A DNA stretch of 64,000 bases from Dokdonella_A sp966248875 (GTDB lineage: Bacteria; Pseudomonadota; Gammaproteobacteria; Xanthomonadales; Rhodanobacteraceae): assembly GCA_966248875.1 (NCBI GenBank), contig CBINBI010000011.1:1-64000 (forward strand), read 5' to 3'. The notes beneath the pieces were generated by a model. That model had not been told where the DNA came from. It worked only from the letters and a program-made list of their open reading frames with translations, and made no database searches. Each line of letters begins with the position of its first letter. Within the stretch, counting starts at the first letter, position 1. The position numbers and the translations under genes are program-made. Below, piece after piece: positions 25,672 through 35,608 of the stretch.

Positions 25672-27087
25672 ATGCTGTCATCGAAACATTCCGCGCTCCT
25701 GGCGCTATCGCTGCTGGCGTCGCTGAGCGCGGTACCGGGCGTCGCCGCGGACGGCGATCTCGATCCCTCGTTCGGCACCGGCGGCATCGCGTACCTCACG
25801 CCCGACCTGGTCTCGGCTCAGGAGCTGCAGCCGTACGCCTCGGCGGTGCTTCCCGACGGCAAGATCCTCTTCGCCGGCAGCCTCGACAAGCCGACCGGCG
25901 TGCCGTTCGAGCAGGAATACCGCGGCATGCTGGCGCGCTTCAACGCCGACGGCTCGGTCGACGAGAGCTTCGGCAACACGACGATTCCGGGCGTCGTCGA
26001 AGTCCCGGCGCTGATCCCCGCAAACCGAATGGAGGGCATCGAGTCGATGGCGGTGCTGGACGACGGCTCGATCGTCGCCGTCGGCGTGTCGCAGGTGAAC
26101 TCGCCGCTGATGGGCTTCGTCATCAAGCTCGACGCGGACGGGCATCTCGCCGCGGATTTCGGCAACAGCGGCGTGGTGCTGATCGGCGCCACGTTCCTGC
26201 ACACGGTCGGCGTCGACAGCCAGGGCCGCATCATCGCTGCCGGCGAGCACGTCGACAGCGGCGTCTACACGGCCACCGTGCTCCGCTACAACCCGGACGG
26301 CACGCCCGACACCGGCTTCGGCGACAACGGTTTCACGGCCATCGAATGGGACGGTGCCGGCAACTCCGGCTATCTCGCCGATCTCCTCGTGAACCCGGAC
26401 GACAGCGTGATCGTCGGCGGCTTCTACAGCGTCTACGGCGACGGCTTCGGCAGCGATTTCGCCATCGCGAAGCTCGACTCCACGGGCGCGCTCGATCCCG
26501 CGTTCGGCGACGGCGGCTGGCGCGTGTTCCATGATCCCGGCGACGACTCGTTCATCAATGCGATCCTGCGCCTTTCTGCCACACCCGACGGCGGCATCGC
26601 TTTCGCGGGCTACTACTATGTGCTCGACACGAGCACGAGCCCGCTGATCCTCGGCCATCTCGCCGCCGACGGCTCGACCGACGCCTCGTTCGGCGATGCG
26701 GCGACGCCGGGCTACTTCCGGCCCGCCGTCCTGCCGACCGCGCAGAACGTCAACGCGACCGATCTGGTGACGCAACCCGACGGCAAGCTGCTGGTCAGCG
26801 CGTACTACTACGCGTTTCCGGACAAGGAGAACTTCTTCGCGCTGCGCACGACCGCGAACGGTCAGCCCGACGCGACGTTCGCGAACGGAGGCACGTTCGA
26901 GCTCGATCTCGCGCCCGACGGCGTCTACAGCGAGGCCGAGACGATCGCGCTGCAGCCGGACGGCAAGATCATCATCGCCGGCCGCGCCGAACGCTCGGAG
27001 GAGTTCCTCGTCGATCTCGGCGTCGTGCGGCTGCTGAGCTCCGGAGCGCCGGACGACACGATCTTCACGAACGGTTTCGATCCCTAA
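25672..27087 (+). CDS. Secreted delta-60 repeat (DUF5122) beta-propeller-like protein
   Basis: A 471-residue exported protein. A signal peptide (MLSSKHSALLALSLLASLSA to about 29, VAA|DG) is followed by about eight copies of a repeat with the core 'DG-x-D-x-FG-GG' (DGDLDPSFGTGG, ADGSVDESFG, PDGTPDTGFGDNG, STGALDPAFGDGG, ADGSTDASFG, ANGQPDATFANGG), alternating with QPDGKI-type segments. This is the delta-60 repeat, found in secreted surface proteins of unknown function. It ends in DTIFTNGFDP, a tail shared with the GH44 protein at 38600-40279. Start at 25672 is preceded by GGAG. It converges on apt. Confidence 0.88.
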   Translation: MLSSKHSALLALSLLASLSAVPGVAADGDLDPSFGTGGIAYLTPDLVSAQELQPYASAVLPDGKILFAGSLDKPTGVPFEQEYRGMLARFNADGSVDESFGNTTIPGVVEVPALIPANRMEGIESMAVLDDGSIVAVGVSQVNSPLMGFVIKLDADGHLAADFGNSGVVLIGATFLHTVGVDSQGRIIAAGEHVDSGVYTATVLRYNPDGTPDTGFGDNGFTAIEWDGAGNSGYLADLLVNPDDSVIVGGFYSVYGDGFGSDFAIAKLDSTGALDPAFGDGGWRVFHDPGDDSFINAILRLSATPDGGIAFAGYYYVLDTSTSPLILGHLAADGSTDASFGDAATPGYFRPAVLPTAQNVNATDLVTQPDGKLLVSAYYYAFPDKENFFALRTTANGQPDATFANGGTFELDLAPDGVYSEAETIALQPDGKIIIAGRAERSEEFLVDLGVVRLLSSGAPDDTIFTNGFDP

Positions 27088-27108
27088 CGCAGGTTGCGAA
27101 GCTGCCTT

Positions 27109-27143
27109 CGCTCTTCCCTCTCCCGCAGGCGGAGGGAAGAGCG
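27109..27143. terminator. Convergent terminator-like hairpin
   Basis: A perfect 12-bp stem CGCTCTTCCCTC (27109-27120) with GAGGGAAGAGCG (27132-27143) and an 11-nt loop. It lies between the convergent delta-60 gene and apt. It has no long T-run on either strand, but its stem strength and position suggest bidirectional termination or transcript-end protection. Confidence 0.7.
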
Positions 27144-27145
27144 CT

Positions 27146-27670
27146 TCAGCCGAATCGCAGCACGGCGTGCAGCGGCGCCTCGCGCAGCCAACGTGCGCGC
27201 CCGTTCAGCGCCGCGATCTCGGCGACGACGGCGGCACCGGCGAGTGTCGCGCCGGCGTGCTCGCAGAGGTTCGCGGCGGCAGCGAGCGTGCCGCCGGTCG
27301 CGAGCACGTCGTCGACGAGAAGCACGCGCTCGCCGCGGACCAGCGCGTCGGCGTGCATCTCGAGCCGGTCCGAGCCGTATTCGAGCGCGTAGTCCACGCC
27401 GATCGTCGCGGCCGGTAGCTTGCGCGGCTTGCGCATCGGCACGAAGCCGGCTCCCAGCGCGTGCGCCGCGGCAGCGCCGAAGATGAAGCCGCGCGCCTCG
27501 ATGCCGACCACGCGCTCGACGCCCAAGGCGCTGAACGGCGCGACCAGCGCCGCGACGGCGGCGGCGAACGCCTGCGCGTCGCCGAGCAGCGGCGTCAGGT
27601 CCTTGAACACGACGCCCGGCTTCGGAAAGTCGGCGACGTCGCGCACCCGGCTCGCGATATCCAGGCTCAT
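27146..27670 (-). CDS. apt: Adenine phosphoribosyltransferase
   Basis: A 174-residue salvage enzyme that converts adenine and PRPP to AMP. The start MSLDIASRVRDVADFPKPG and FKDLTPLL match the family. The PRPP-binding loop LLVDDVLATGGTL lies at about 117-129, and GIEARGFIF forms the flexible catalytic region at about 57. The ATG at 27670 follows CGGAGGAG, and its ATGA overlaps the stop of the EamA transporter gene, so it is the last gene of a leftward coupled operon. Length is normal for bacterial APRT. Confidence 0.96.
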   Translation of the reverse strand: MSLDIASRVRDVADFPKPGVVFKDLTPLLGDAQAFAAAVAALVAPFSALGVERVVGIEARGFIFGAAAAHALGAGFVPMRKPRKLPAATIGVDYALEYGSDRLEMHADALVRGERVLLVDDVLATGGTLAAAANLCEHAGATLAGAAVVAEIAALNGRARWLREAPLHAVLRFG

Positions 27671-28590
27671 GTCTCCTCCGGCACGGGCTCGGCAACCGGT
27701 GCAAGCCTGCGGTACGAGCCGACGAAGATGCCGATCAGCGACAGGCCGACGCCGATCCAATCCAGCGTCCGCGTCGGCCGCGCAAACAAGATCACGTCGA
27801 ACACGAACGAGAGCGCCGGCTGCAGCAACAACAGGAGGCCGATCAGCGAGGCAGGCAGCTGCGGCATCGCGCGCGTCAGCAGGACCCAGCCCAGCACCTG
27901 GCCGAAGAAGCCCAGCCCGAGCAGCGACCACCATGACTGCGCGTCCGGCAGCGCGAACGAATCGCCTTCGGCGAGCGCCGCAAATCCGAGCACGACCGCG
28001 CAGACCAGCGAGCTGACGCAGAGCAGCTGTGCCGGCGCGAGCCGCACGTGGCCGCTGCGCTGCGCGTGCCGCGTCGACAGCATGTAGACGGCGTAGGCGA
28101 CGCCGGTGACGATGCCGAGCACGACGCCGAGGTGGTATTCCGCCCCGACGCGGCTCCAGTCGAGCCCGACCAGGAGATAGAGCCCGACGAACGCAAGCGC
28201 GACACCGGCGAGAAACTGCCAGCCGAGCCGTTCGCGATAGATCAGGAAGCCCGCGAGCGCCATCAGGAACACCTGGAAATTGCCGAGCAGCGTCGCAAGC
28301 CCCGGCCCGACGTAGAGGATGCTGCGATGCCAGAGCATCAGGTCCGCCGCGAACGCAGCGCCGGGCACGAGCAGCCAGGCGAGGTCGGAGAGCGCCACGC
28401 GCCGCCACTGCTTCAGCGCGATGAGGCCGAGCAGCAGCATGGCGCCGCCGAAGGCCATGCGGTAGAACGCCGACACCGTCGGACCGACGTGCGCGAGCTT
28501 GACGAAGAGGCTCGTGGTGCTGATCGCCGCGGCGCCGGCGATCATCTCGACCAGCGCGGCGCGCGGCATGTCGGAATGGGACGCGGCCAT
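27667..28590 (-). CDS. EamA/DMT-family transporter
   Basis: A 307-residue inner-membrane protein with ten predicted helices in two five-helix EamA repeats (about 10-140 and about 155-295). The repeats contain STTSLFVKLAHVGP, the SILYVGPGLATLLGNFQVF region and QPALSFVFDVILF. DMT permeases export metabolites or amino acids; the substrate is unknown. The start at 28590 shares one base with the stop of the GST remnant (TGATG) and the stop overlaps the apt start (ATGA), so translation is coupled on both sides. Confidence 0.9.
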   Translation of the reverse strand: MAASHSDMPRAALVEMIAGAAAISTTSLFVKLAHVGPTVSAFYRMAFGGAMLLLGLIALKQWRRVALSDLAWLLVPGAAFAADLMLWHRSILYVGPGLATLLGNFQVFLMALAGFLIYRERLGWQFLAGVALAFVGLYLLVGLDWSRVGAEYHLGVVLGIVTGVAYAVYMLSTRHAQRSGHVRLAPAQLLCVSSLVCAVVLGFAALAEGDSFALPDAQSWWSLLGLGFFGQVLGWVLLTRAMPQLPASLIGLLLLLQPALSFVFDVILFARPTRTLDWIGVGLSLIGIFVGSYRRLAPVAEPVPEET

Positions 28591-28823
28591 CAGGCGATCG
28601 CGTCGTACTCGGGCAGCGGCAGCCCTTCGGTTTCGGCGGCTGCGAGCCACTCCCGCATCGCGGGCAGCGCGAGCAGCGCGTCGGAGTAGCGCCGTTCGAC
28701 GCCGCCGAACGCGACATCGTAACTGCGGAAGTGCAGCACGACGGGCGCGTACAGCGCCCACGACGAATAATTCTTGTTGCCGATGACCAGCGTGAGGCCG
28801 GCGGTCCGCGCGTCGCCGCTCAT
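28590..28823 (-). pseudogene. Glutathione S-transferase with a large in-frame internal deletion
   Basis: The 77-residue product begins like a full GST (LTLVIGNKNYSSW, the thiol-binding N-terminal strand and serine region). It then jumps straight to the family's C-terminal end (ALYAPVVLHFRSY ... LPAMREWLAAAE ... LPEYD). Normal members of this GST subfamily are about 210-230 residues, so roughly 140 are missing, including most of the thioredoxin fold and the helical core. The frame is intact and the start and stop still overlap both neighbours (ATGA upstream, TGATG downstream). It is unlikely to be an active enzyme; an alternative is a retained leader that couples translation. Confidence 0.82.
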
Positions 28824-29473
28824 GGCTTGCCGTCGGCGTAGGGCACCACGAAGGCCGGCGCGCGCGAAAACACCAGCACGGGCGCGTCGCTCTCCTCCGC
28901 CATGTCGCGGGTGACGATGATGCGGCCGTCGGGATCGGACATCAGCAGGCGTTCGCTCGCGCCTTCGATGGTGAGCATCGCCGCGCTGCCGGGCCCGAAA
29001 TGCACCTCGATGCCGCTGATCGCCGGCGCCGCGGCGCCGCGCGTGGCAGCGTAGAACGCTTTCACCTGCTCGAGCCCGGCCTCGATCTCGCTCCAGGGAA
29101 CGCGCAGACGATCCGCGCCGCGCAGTGCGACATTGACGATGAGCGCCAGCGAGCCCTTCGGCTGGTTCGTCTCGACCGGCGGATTCTCCTCGCGCAACGC
29201 ATCGTTGACCGGAAATGACACCTCGCCGTCCGCGGCGACCGGCACCGGTATCGCACCCTGTTTGGCATGAATGACGATGCGGATGTCCTCGGGCTTCACG
29301 CCCGGCATCTTGCTCTCGATGCGCTCGATCGCGACGAGGCGGTCGTACTTGTTTATCGCACCCACCGGCGAGAGCACCTGATACAGCGTGAGATACGGCG
29401 TCGTGCCGGCCTGATCGGCAGCCATCGCCGGAGCGGCGAGCGCGATCGAAGCGAGCACGGTGAGCATTTTCAT
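28820..29473 (-). CDS. Exported protein of unknown function
   Basis: A 217-residue protein not recognised with certainty. A signal peptide (MKMLTVLASIALAAPAMA|AD) points to the periplasm. The mature part contains TLYQVLSPVGAINKYDRLVAIERIESKMPGVKP and a conserved-looking FPVNDALREENPPV region, and ends VPYADGKP. No cysteine or metal motif is evident. It is the first gene of a leftward coupled run with the GST remnant, EamA transporter and apt; its stop overlaps the GST remnant start by ATGA. An upstream in-frame frame exists but would place sequence before the signal peptide. Confidence 0.75.
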   Translation of the reverse strand: MKMLTVLASIALAAPAMAADQAGTTPYLTLYQVLSPVGAINKYDRLVAIERIESKMPGVKPEDIRIVIHAKQGAIPVPVAADGEVSFPVNDALREENPPVETNQPKGSLALIVNVALRGADRLRVPWSEIEAGLEQVKAFYAATRGAAAPAISGIEVHFGPGSAAMLTIEGASERLLMSDPDGRIIVTRDMAEESDAPVLVFSRAPAFVVPYADGKP

Positions 29474-29537
29474 GGCGAACGAGCAGGCGGACGCGCGCGA
29501 CGGAGCCAAGCCTAGCAGACGCGCCGCGGAAGCGGAC

Positions 29538-29801
29538 TCAGGCGGTAATCGGCGAGGGATCGCGCGAGCCGCCCGGCTGCCGCCGCTCGCGCAGGTCGGC
29601 GTCGATGGCCGCGGCAATCGGCGCGGCGCGCTCGATATCGGTCTCCGCGACCATGACGGTGACGAAATCGCGCGCCGGCAGCTGGCCGACGGCGCCGGTC
29701 AGGTATTCGCCCGCCACGTAGGCCGCGATGCCGGCGTCGGCCAGCGCCGCCTTGACCAGGTTGGCATCGATGATGTTTTCGGCGCGATAGATGATCTTCA
29801 C
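29538..29801 (-). CDS. DUF2007 family small protein
   Basis: An 87-residue protein. MKIIYRAENIIDANLVKAALADAGIAAYVAGEYLTG is the ferredoxin-like ACT-type start typical of DUF2007 ('putative signal transducing protein'), which often binds ligands or partners but has no settled function. The C-terminal 20 residues are charged and variable. It stands 65 bp upstream of the exported-protein gene on the same strand and could be the first gene of that operon. No catalytic motif is visible. Confidence 0.8.
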   Translation of the reverse strand: MKIIYRAENIIDANLVKAALADAGIAAYVAGEYLTGAVGQLPARDFVTVMVAETDIERAAPIAAAIDADLRERRQPGGSRDPSPITA

Positions 29802-29994
29802 GGGCCCACGCTAGCCCAAGCCGGACTTGCGCGCAAACGAGCCCGCCGGACGGGAAGCGCCCCGCCGGACGTACAAAGCTGCTTTTTTCTACAACCGTCC
29901 GGGGCTATGATCGGGCTCGCCCGCAAGGGTGCGCGGTGGGGAGCGAGATGCTTGGCCGCGCCGGTTGCTCCGCCCTGCACAGAACGAGGCCTCA

Positions 29995-30306
29995 ATGGCC
30001 CTCATACTGCCCGACGACGAGCTCGCCGAGCGAATACGCGCCTGCGTGCTGGAACTGCTCATCGCGCGCGGGCCGGGTCGCAGCATCTGCCCCAGCGAAG
30101 CCGCGCGCATGCTGGCCATGCGGACCGGCACGCCTTGGCAGCACCTGATGCGCCCGATCCGCACCGTCGCCGCCGCGATGGCCGAAGCCGGCACCATCGA
30201 AGTGCTGCAGCACGAGGCCGTCGTCGACATCGGCGACGTGCGCGGACCCGTCCGCCTGCGTCTGCGGGCGCTGCACGGAGAGCGGACCGGCGAAGTCGCC
30301 GCGTGA
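29995..30306 (+). CDS. DUF3253 family protein (winged-helix-like)
   Basis: A 103-residue protein. RIRACVLELLIARGPGRSICPSEAARML and WQHLMRPIRTVAAAMAEAGTIEVLQ match DUF3253, a small winged-helix-like family of unknown role. The SICPSEAAR motif at about residues 29-37 is the family hallmark. It begins at 29995, preceded by GAGG, and is divergent from DUF2007 across about 190 bp in which no gene was seen. A longer upstream reading frame has no ribosome binding site. Confidence 0.82.
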   Translation: MALILPDDELAERIRACVLELLIARGPGRSICPSEAARMLAMRTGTPWQHLMRPIRTVAAAMAEAGTIEVLQHEAVVDIGDVRGPVRLRLRALHGERTGEVAA

Positions 30307-30470
30307 GAACCCGCGCCTGACGCCGGGCAAATGAAGGTCGGCAATGCGGTGTCGGCGATTACGCCCGGCCGACGGCGCGATTTCGCGGACCCGCTTCTGT
30401 TCGCTTTCGCGGATGCCGCCGCTACACTGCGCGATCCGCTCGACCGACGCCGCGCAACGCGGCACCGCAC

Positions 30471-32192
<1,722 letters not shown>

Positions 32193-32236
32193 GGCGCGTT
32201 CCGCCGGTTCTCGTACCGCGCGCTCCCGCCAGCAGC

Positions 32237-33364
32237 TCAGGCGTGCGCTCTCACGGCCGCCGGCTCCGGATTCATCACACGCAGGTAATGCCGGTCGAAG
32301 GCGGCGAGCTGGCTTTCGAGCTCCGAGTACGGGCCGGGTTCCCACGCCAGTGAGGTCACGCCGCGGTGCGCAGCCTCGCAGAGCTCCCAGTCCTGGCGAT
32401 TGGTGAGATCCCAGAACGCGATCGCGGGCTCGGGATCGAAGCCCGGCGCCGCGATCGAGTCAGGATGGAAATACCAGTCGCAGACGACGCGCGTCCGGTC
32501 GATCGCGAGCGATTGCGCGCGGTGCACGAGCACGTAATCGGGATGGAACGAGACGAACGCGCTCGGAAACACGGTGTAGTAATAGACGCGCGCGCGCTCC
32601 TCGGCCGTAAGGCCCGCGAACGGAAGCGCGCAGCGAGCGCCGCCGATCGTCATGCTGCCTTCCGGATTGACCATCGACATCGGCCCGCCGAGCACGGGCC
32701 CTTCCTCGAGATCGTTCTCGGAGTTGCGGAACGGCGTCAGCTTGTTGAGCAGCGGATGCACCGTCGGGCAGTGGTAGCACTCGCTGAAGTTGTGGAAGAG
32801 GAGCTTCCAGTTAGCCTCGACGTCGTAGACTTTGGTGTGCACGGAGCGCAGCTCGTCCGCGCGCCGGCGCGCGAACCGCCCGACCAGCGCTGGCAGCGCC
32901 TCGGCGAAAGGCTGCGGCTGGCGCGCGAGATTGACGAACACGAATCCCTGCCACACATCGAGCGCGACCCGGTGCAGCGGATAGTCGGCCGCGTCGAAGC
33001 CGGCCACGTCGTTCATGGTCGGCACCGCGCGCAGCGCGCCGTCCAGGCCGTACGTCCATGCGTGATAGGGGCACTGGATCGTGGATCCGAACGTGCCGGA
33101 ACTGGCGCGGCAGAGCCGGCTGCCGCGATGGCGGCAGTGGTTGTGAAACGCCCGCACCGTTCCGGTTCCGTCACGCAGCACGATCACGCTTTCGCGATCG
33201 AGCTCGAACAGGAAATAGCTGCCCGGGCGCTCGAGCTGCGATACGTGTCCGGCCAGCAGCCAGGAGCGATGGAAGATCCGCTCGCGCTCGGCGCGGAAAA
33301 TCTCCTCGGACGTGAAATATTCGCGCGGCAGCGTGTGCTGGCCGAAGGACGTGCGGGCTTTCAT
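32237..33364 (-). CDS. Rieske-type ring-hydroxylating oxygenase, alpha subunit
   Basis: A 375-residue enzyme. CRHRGSRL and CPYHAWTYG (near residues 77 and 98) bind the Rieske [2Fe-2S] cluster. NFSECYHCPTVHP (near 205) supplies two histidines of the mononuclear iron site, and the third, acidic ligand should lie near the C-terminus. This is the architecture of choline monooxygenase/GbcA-type and aromatic-ring dioxygenases. No reductase, ferredoxin or beta-subunit gene is adjacent, so electrons must come from elsewhere. Start at 33364 is the nearest ATG to the conserved N-terminus but has no strong ribosome binding site. Confidence 0.9.
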   Translation of the reverse strand: MKARTSFGQHTLPREYFTSEEIFRAERERIFHRSWLLAGHVSQLERPGSYFLFELDRESVIVLRDGTGTVRAFHNHCRHRGSRLCRASSGTFGSTIQCPYHAWTYGLDGALRAVPTMNDVAGFDAADYPLHRVALDVWQGFVFVNLARQPQPFAEALPALVGRFARRRADELRSVHTKVYDVEANWKLLFHNFSECYHCPTVHPLLNKLTPFRNSENDLEEGPVLGGPMSMVNPEGSMTIGGARCALPFAGLTAEERARVYYYTVFPSAFVSFHPDYVLVHRAQSLAIDRTRVVCDWYFHPDSIAAPGFDPEPAIAFWDLTNRQDWELCEAAHRGVTSLAWEPGPYSELESQLAAFDRHYLRVMNPEPAAVRAHA

Positions 33365-33445
33365 GCCGACATTTGTACGCGCGCCGCCTGCCGGCGGCAA
33401 CATCGCCGCCGCGCGGCCGGCTGTCCCGCCTTCTCACTCGAGATC

Positions 33446-33513
33446 ATGGGGTGGCTTCAGCCCATCGTTCTTTCCTTTCCTGACGAATGCACAGGGTGGG
33501 CTGAAGCCCACCC
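33446..33513. repeat. Paired palindromic repeat (GGTGGGCTTCAGCCCACC type)
   Basis: One copy reads ATGGGGTGGCTTCAGCCCAT (33446-33465); an inverted, fuller copy reads GGGTGGGCTGAAGCCCACCC (33494-33513). Each is nearly self-complementary and the two can also pair with one another over about 17 bp. The second abuts the stop codon of the DUF3224 gene. The pattern is that of REP/BIME-like elements dispersed in Xanthomonadales genomes. Confidence 0.78.
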
Positions 33514-33917
33514 TATGGGGAAAGCTCGTATTCGAGTTCGTAGAAGTGCTTGCCGTCTTCGGCGATGACGATCTTCATCGCGCCACGGAGCCCGGTCAGC
33601 TCGCCGGTACCGGAATCCGGCACGACGACGATGTCGAGGCGGGGCTCACCGCGCGTCATCGTTCCGTTGTGCTGCAGCACGAACGTGCCCTTGCGCCCGT
33701 CCAGCGTGCCCGCGACCTTCTCGATCGCGACATAGCCGGCCGAGCCCTGGATGGCAGTCATCGCGTTCAGCATCTCGCCTTTCGAGATGGCGTCGAGATC
33801 GCCGTGATAACGCTTGTCGAGCGACATGCGGCCGCGCGTCGCGCCCTCGCCTTCGTCGGCGAGCGCGAGCGGCTGCGGGTCGAGCTTCACTTCGAACGGA
33901 CCTTTTGCAAGGGTCAT
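33513..33917 (-). CDS. DUF3224 family protein
   Basis: A 134-residue protein with the DUF3224 pattern: a beta-barrel-like chain containing GRMSLDKRYHGDLDAISKGEML, SAGYVAIEKVAGTLDGRKGTFVLQH and GTGELTGLRGAMKI. Members are small lipocalin-like or allene-oxide-cyclase-like barrels whose ligand is unknown. No signal peptide. The start at 33917 follows the strongest ribosome binding site in this area, AGGAGGTG. It is flanked by the palindromic repeat downstream and a divergent lipoprotein gene upstream, and shows no operon partners. Confidence 0.88.
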   Translation of the reverse strand: MTLAKGPFEVKLDPQPLALADEGEGATRGRMSLDKRYHGDLDAISKGEMLNAMTAIQGSAGYVAIEKVAGTLDGRKGTFVLQHNGTMTRGEPRLDIVVVPDSGTGELTGLRGAMKIVIAEDGKHFYELEYELSP

Positions 33918-34028
33918 GGCACCTCCTGTGATGCCGACAATGCTGCACGACCCGCTGCCGGCTATCAAACGGCTCACTGCACAGACGGCAACGGCGAAGG
34001 CTCGCAATCGGCGCGGTATGCTTGGCCG

Positions 34029-34364
34029 ATGCGCCCTCTCGTGCTCGTCGCCTGCCTCCTGCTGAACGCCTGCGCAGCCGCGTCGGCACGCTCGACCGCC
34101 ACCGAGCCAGCACCGCCGCCGTCCGCTGCGGTCGATGACAGCTGCCGCACCGACGCCGACTGCGAGGTCAAGAACGTGGGCAATTGCTGCGGCTACTACC
34201 CTGCCTGCGTCAATCGTGACAGCGCCGTGTTTCCCGATCGCGTGAAGGCCGAATGCGCCAGGCACGGCACGATGGGCGTCTGCGGATTTCCGGAGATCCG
34301 CGGCTGCTCCTGCGTGGAAGGCCGTTGCGAGGACGTCACCGATTCGGCGACGCCGGTGCGCTGA
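34029..34364 (+). CDS. Small cysteine-rich lipoprotein
   Basis: A 111-residue protein. The N-terminus MRPLVLVACLLLNAC ends in a plausible lipobox (LNAC, Cys15), followed by an alanine/proline linker. The mature part has nine or so cysteines (DSCRTDADCEVKNVGNCCGYYPACV ... VCGFPEIRGCSCVEGRCE spacing), suggesting a disulfide-rich extracytoplasmic domain. I do not recognise a named function. It converges on the methyltransferase gene 14 bp downstream and is divergent from DUF3224. Confidence 0.75.
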   Translation: MRPLVLVACLLLNACAAASARSTATEPAPPPSAAVDDSCRTDADCEVKNVGNCCGYYPACVNRDSAVFPDRVKAECARHGTMGVCGFPEIRGCSCVEGRCEDVTDSATPVR

Positions 34365-34377
34365 TACCCCGCTGCGC

Positions 34378-34986
34378 TCACGCCGGCAGCTGCGCAAACT
34401 CCAGTGCGGCCGCGCTGCGCATCAGCCGCAGCCCGAGATAGCAGTGCGATCCGCACGGCAGCAGGCCGGCCTGCCGGAACGTGCGCAGATACCAGGCCGG
34501 CGTCCGCGCGATGTAGCCTTCTCTGTCGCCGGTGACGCGATCGCGTTTCGTGAAGAGCTCGAGGAATGCGACGCCTTCGAGCATGTCGACGATGCCGGCA
34601 AGCCCGGCGCGGATTTCGGCGGACGAGAGATAGTGCAGCACGTCGCTGCAGACGATGAGGTCGAAACGCGTGTCGAAGCGGAGCTCGGCGAGCTGGCCGA
34701 AGCGCGCGAGGCCGATGTTGCGGCTGCGCCCGTAGCGGCGGGCGACGTATTCGCTCGAATCCAGCCCGCGATACTTGATGCCGGGCCGCAACGCGCGCAG
34801 CGGCGCGCGCCACGGAGCCTCGCCGCAGCCGACGTCGAGCACGTTGCGCAGCGGGCGTCCGAGATAATATTCGGCCACCGCGACCGCCAGCGCGACCTTG
34901 CGCTTCAGCTCGCTTCGCGAGCCGACCGCGTGGCGCGGATGGCGATACCATTTGTCGAAATAGGCGTGGTCGTAGGATTTCGGCAT
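34378..34986 (-). CDS. Class I SAM-dependent methyltransferase
   Basis: A 202-residue protein. Motif I is VLDVGCGEAPWRAPL (about 49-63), followed by the acidic end of beta-2 (YRGLDSSEY) and the motif II-type FDLIVCSDVLHYLSS (about 107-121). These place it in the Methyltransf_11/23 group. The N-terminus YDHAYFDKWYRHPRHAV is conserved in a set of gammaproteobacterial orthologues of unknown substrate. It is convergent with the lipoprotein gene. Confidence 0.87.
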   Translation of the reverse strand: MPKSYDHAYFDKWYRHPRHAVGSRSELKRKVALAVAVAEYYLGRPLRNVLDVGCGEAPWRAPLRALRPGIKYRGLDSSEYVARRYGRSRNIGLARFGQLAELRFDTRFDLIVCSDVLHYLSSAEIRAGLAGIVDMLEGVAFLELFTKRDRVTGDREGYIARTPAWYLRTFRQAGLLPCGSHCYLGLRLMRSAAALEFAQLPA

Positions 34987-35092
34987 CGGTCGGTTCCGCG
35001 AGGACTAAGCGCCATCGTAACCGCGGACCGCTTCCGATCGCCGCCATCGGCCACGAACGCCTGGCCGGGACACCAAGCTCACGGGAGATCGC

Positions 35093-35584
35093 ATGAGCAC
35101 CGCATCCGCCACCGGCGCCGAGCGCCGGCCGCCGTTTCCGCCGTTCACGCGCGAGACCGCGATCCAGAAAGTGCGCATGGCCGAGGACGCGTGGAACACA
35201 CGCGATCCCGTCCGCGTGTCGCTCGCCTACAGCGTCGACAGCCGCTGGCGCAACCGCGCCGAGTTCTTCAGCGGCCGCGAGGCGATCGTGGCGTTCCTGC
35301 AGCGCAAGTGGGCGCGCGAGCTCGACTACCGCCTCATCAAGGAGCTGTGGGCGTTCGCGGACGACCGCATCGCGGTGCGCTTCGCCTACGAATGGCACGA
35401 CGATTCCGGGCAATGGTATCGCTCCTACGGCAACGAAAACTGGGAGTTCGACGAGAACGGGCTGATGCGCCGGCGGCACGCGAGCATCAACGACCTGCCG
35501 ATCGCCGAATCTGCGCGGCTGTACCACTGGCCGGCAGGGCCGCGTCCCGCCGACCATCCCGGTCTCTCGGATCTCGGCCTGTAA
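35093..35584 (+). CDS. DUF1348/NTF2-like protein
   Basis: A 163-residue SnoaL/NTF2-fold protein. FTRETAIQKVRMAEDAWNTRDP starts the alpha+beta cone, and SVDSRWRNRAEFFSGREAIVAFL and YEWHDDSGQWYRSYGNENWEF are hallmarks of DUF1348. Function is unknown; the cone could bind or convert a small hydrophobic ligand. The ATG at 35093 follows GGGAG. It converges on the MocR gene 24 bp downstream and is otherwise single. Confidence 0.9.
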   Translation: MSTASATGAERRPPFPPFTRETAIQKVRMAEDAWNTRDPVRVSLAYSVDSRWRNRAEFFSGREAIVAFLQRKWARELDYRLIKELWAFADDRIAVRFAYEWHDDSGQWYRSYGNENWEFDENGLMRRRHASINDLPIAESARLYHWPAGPRPADHPGLSDLGL

Positions 35585-35608
35585 GGGATCACCGCCACAC
35601 GCTCGCAC

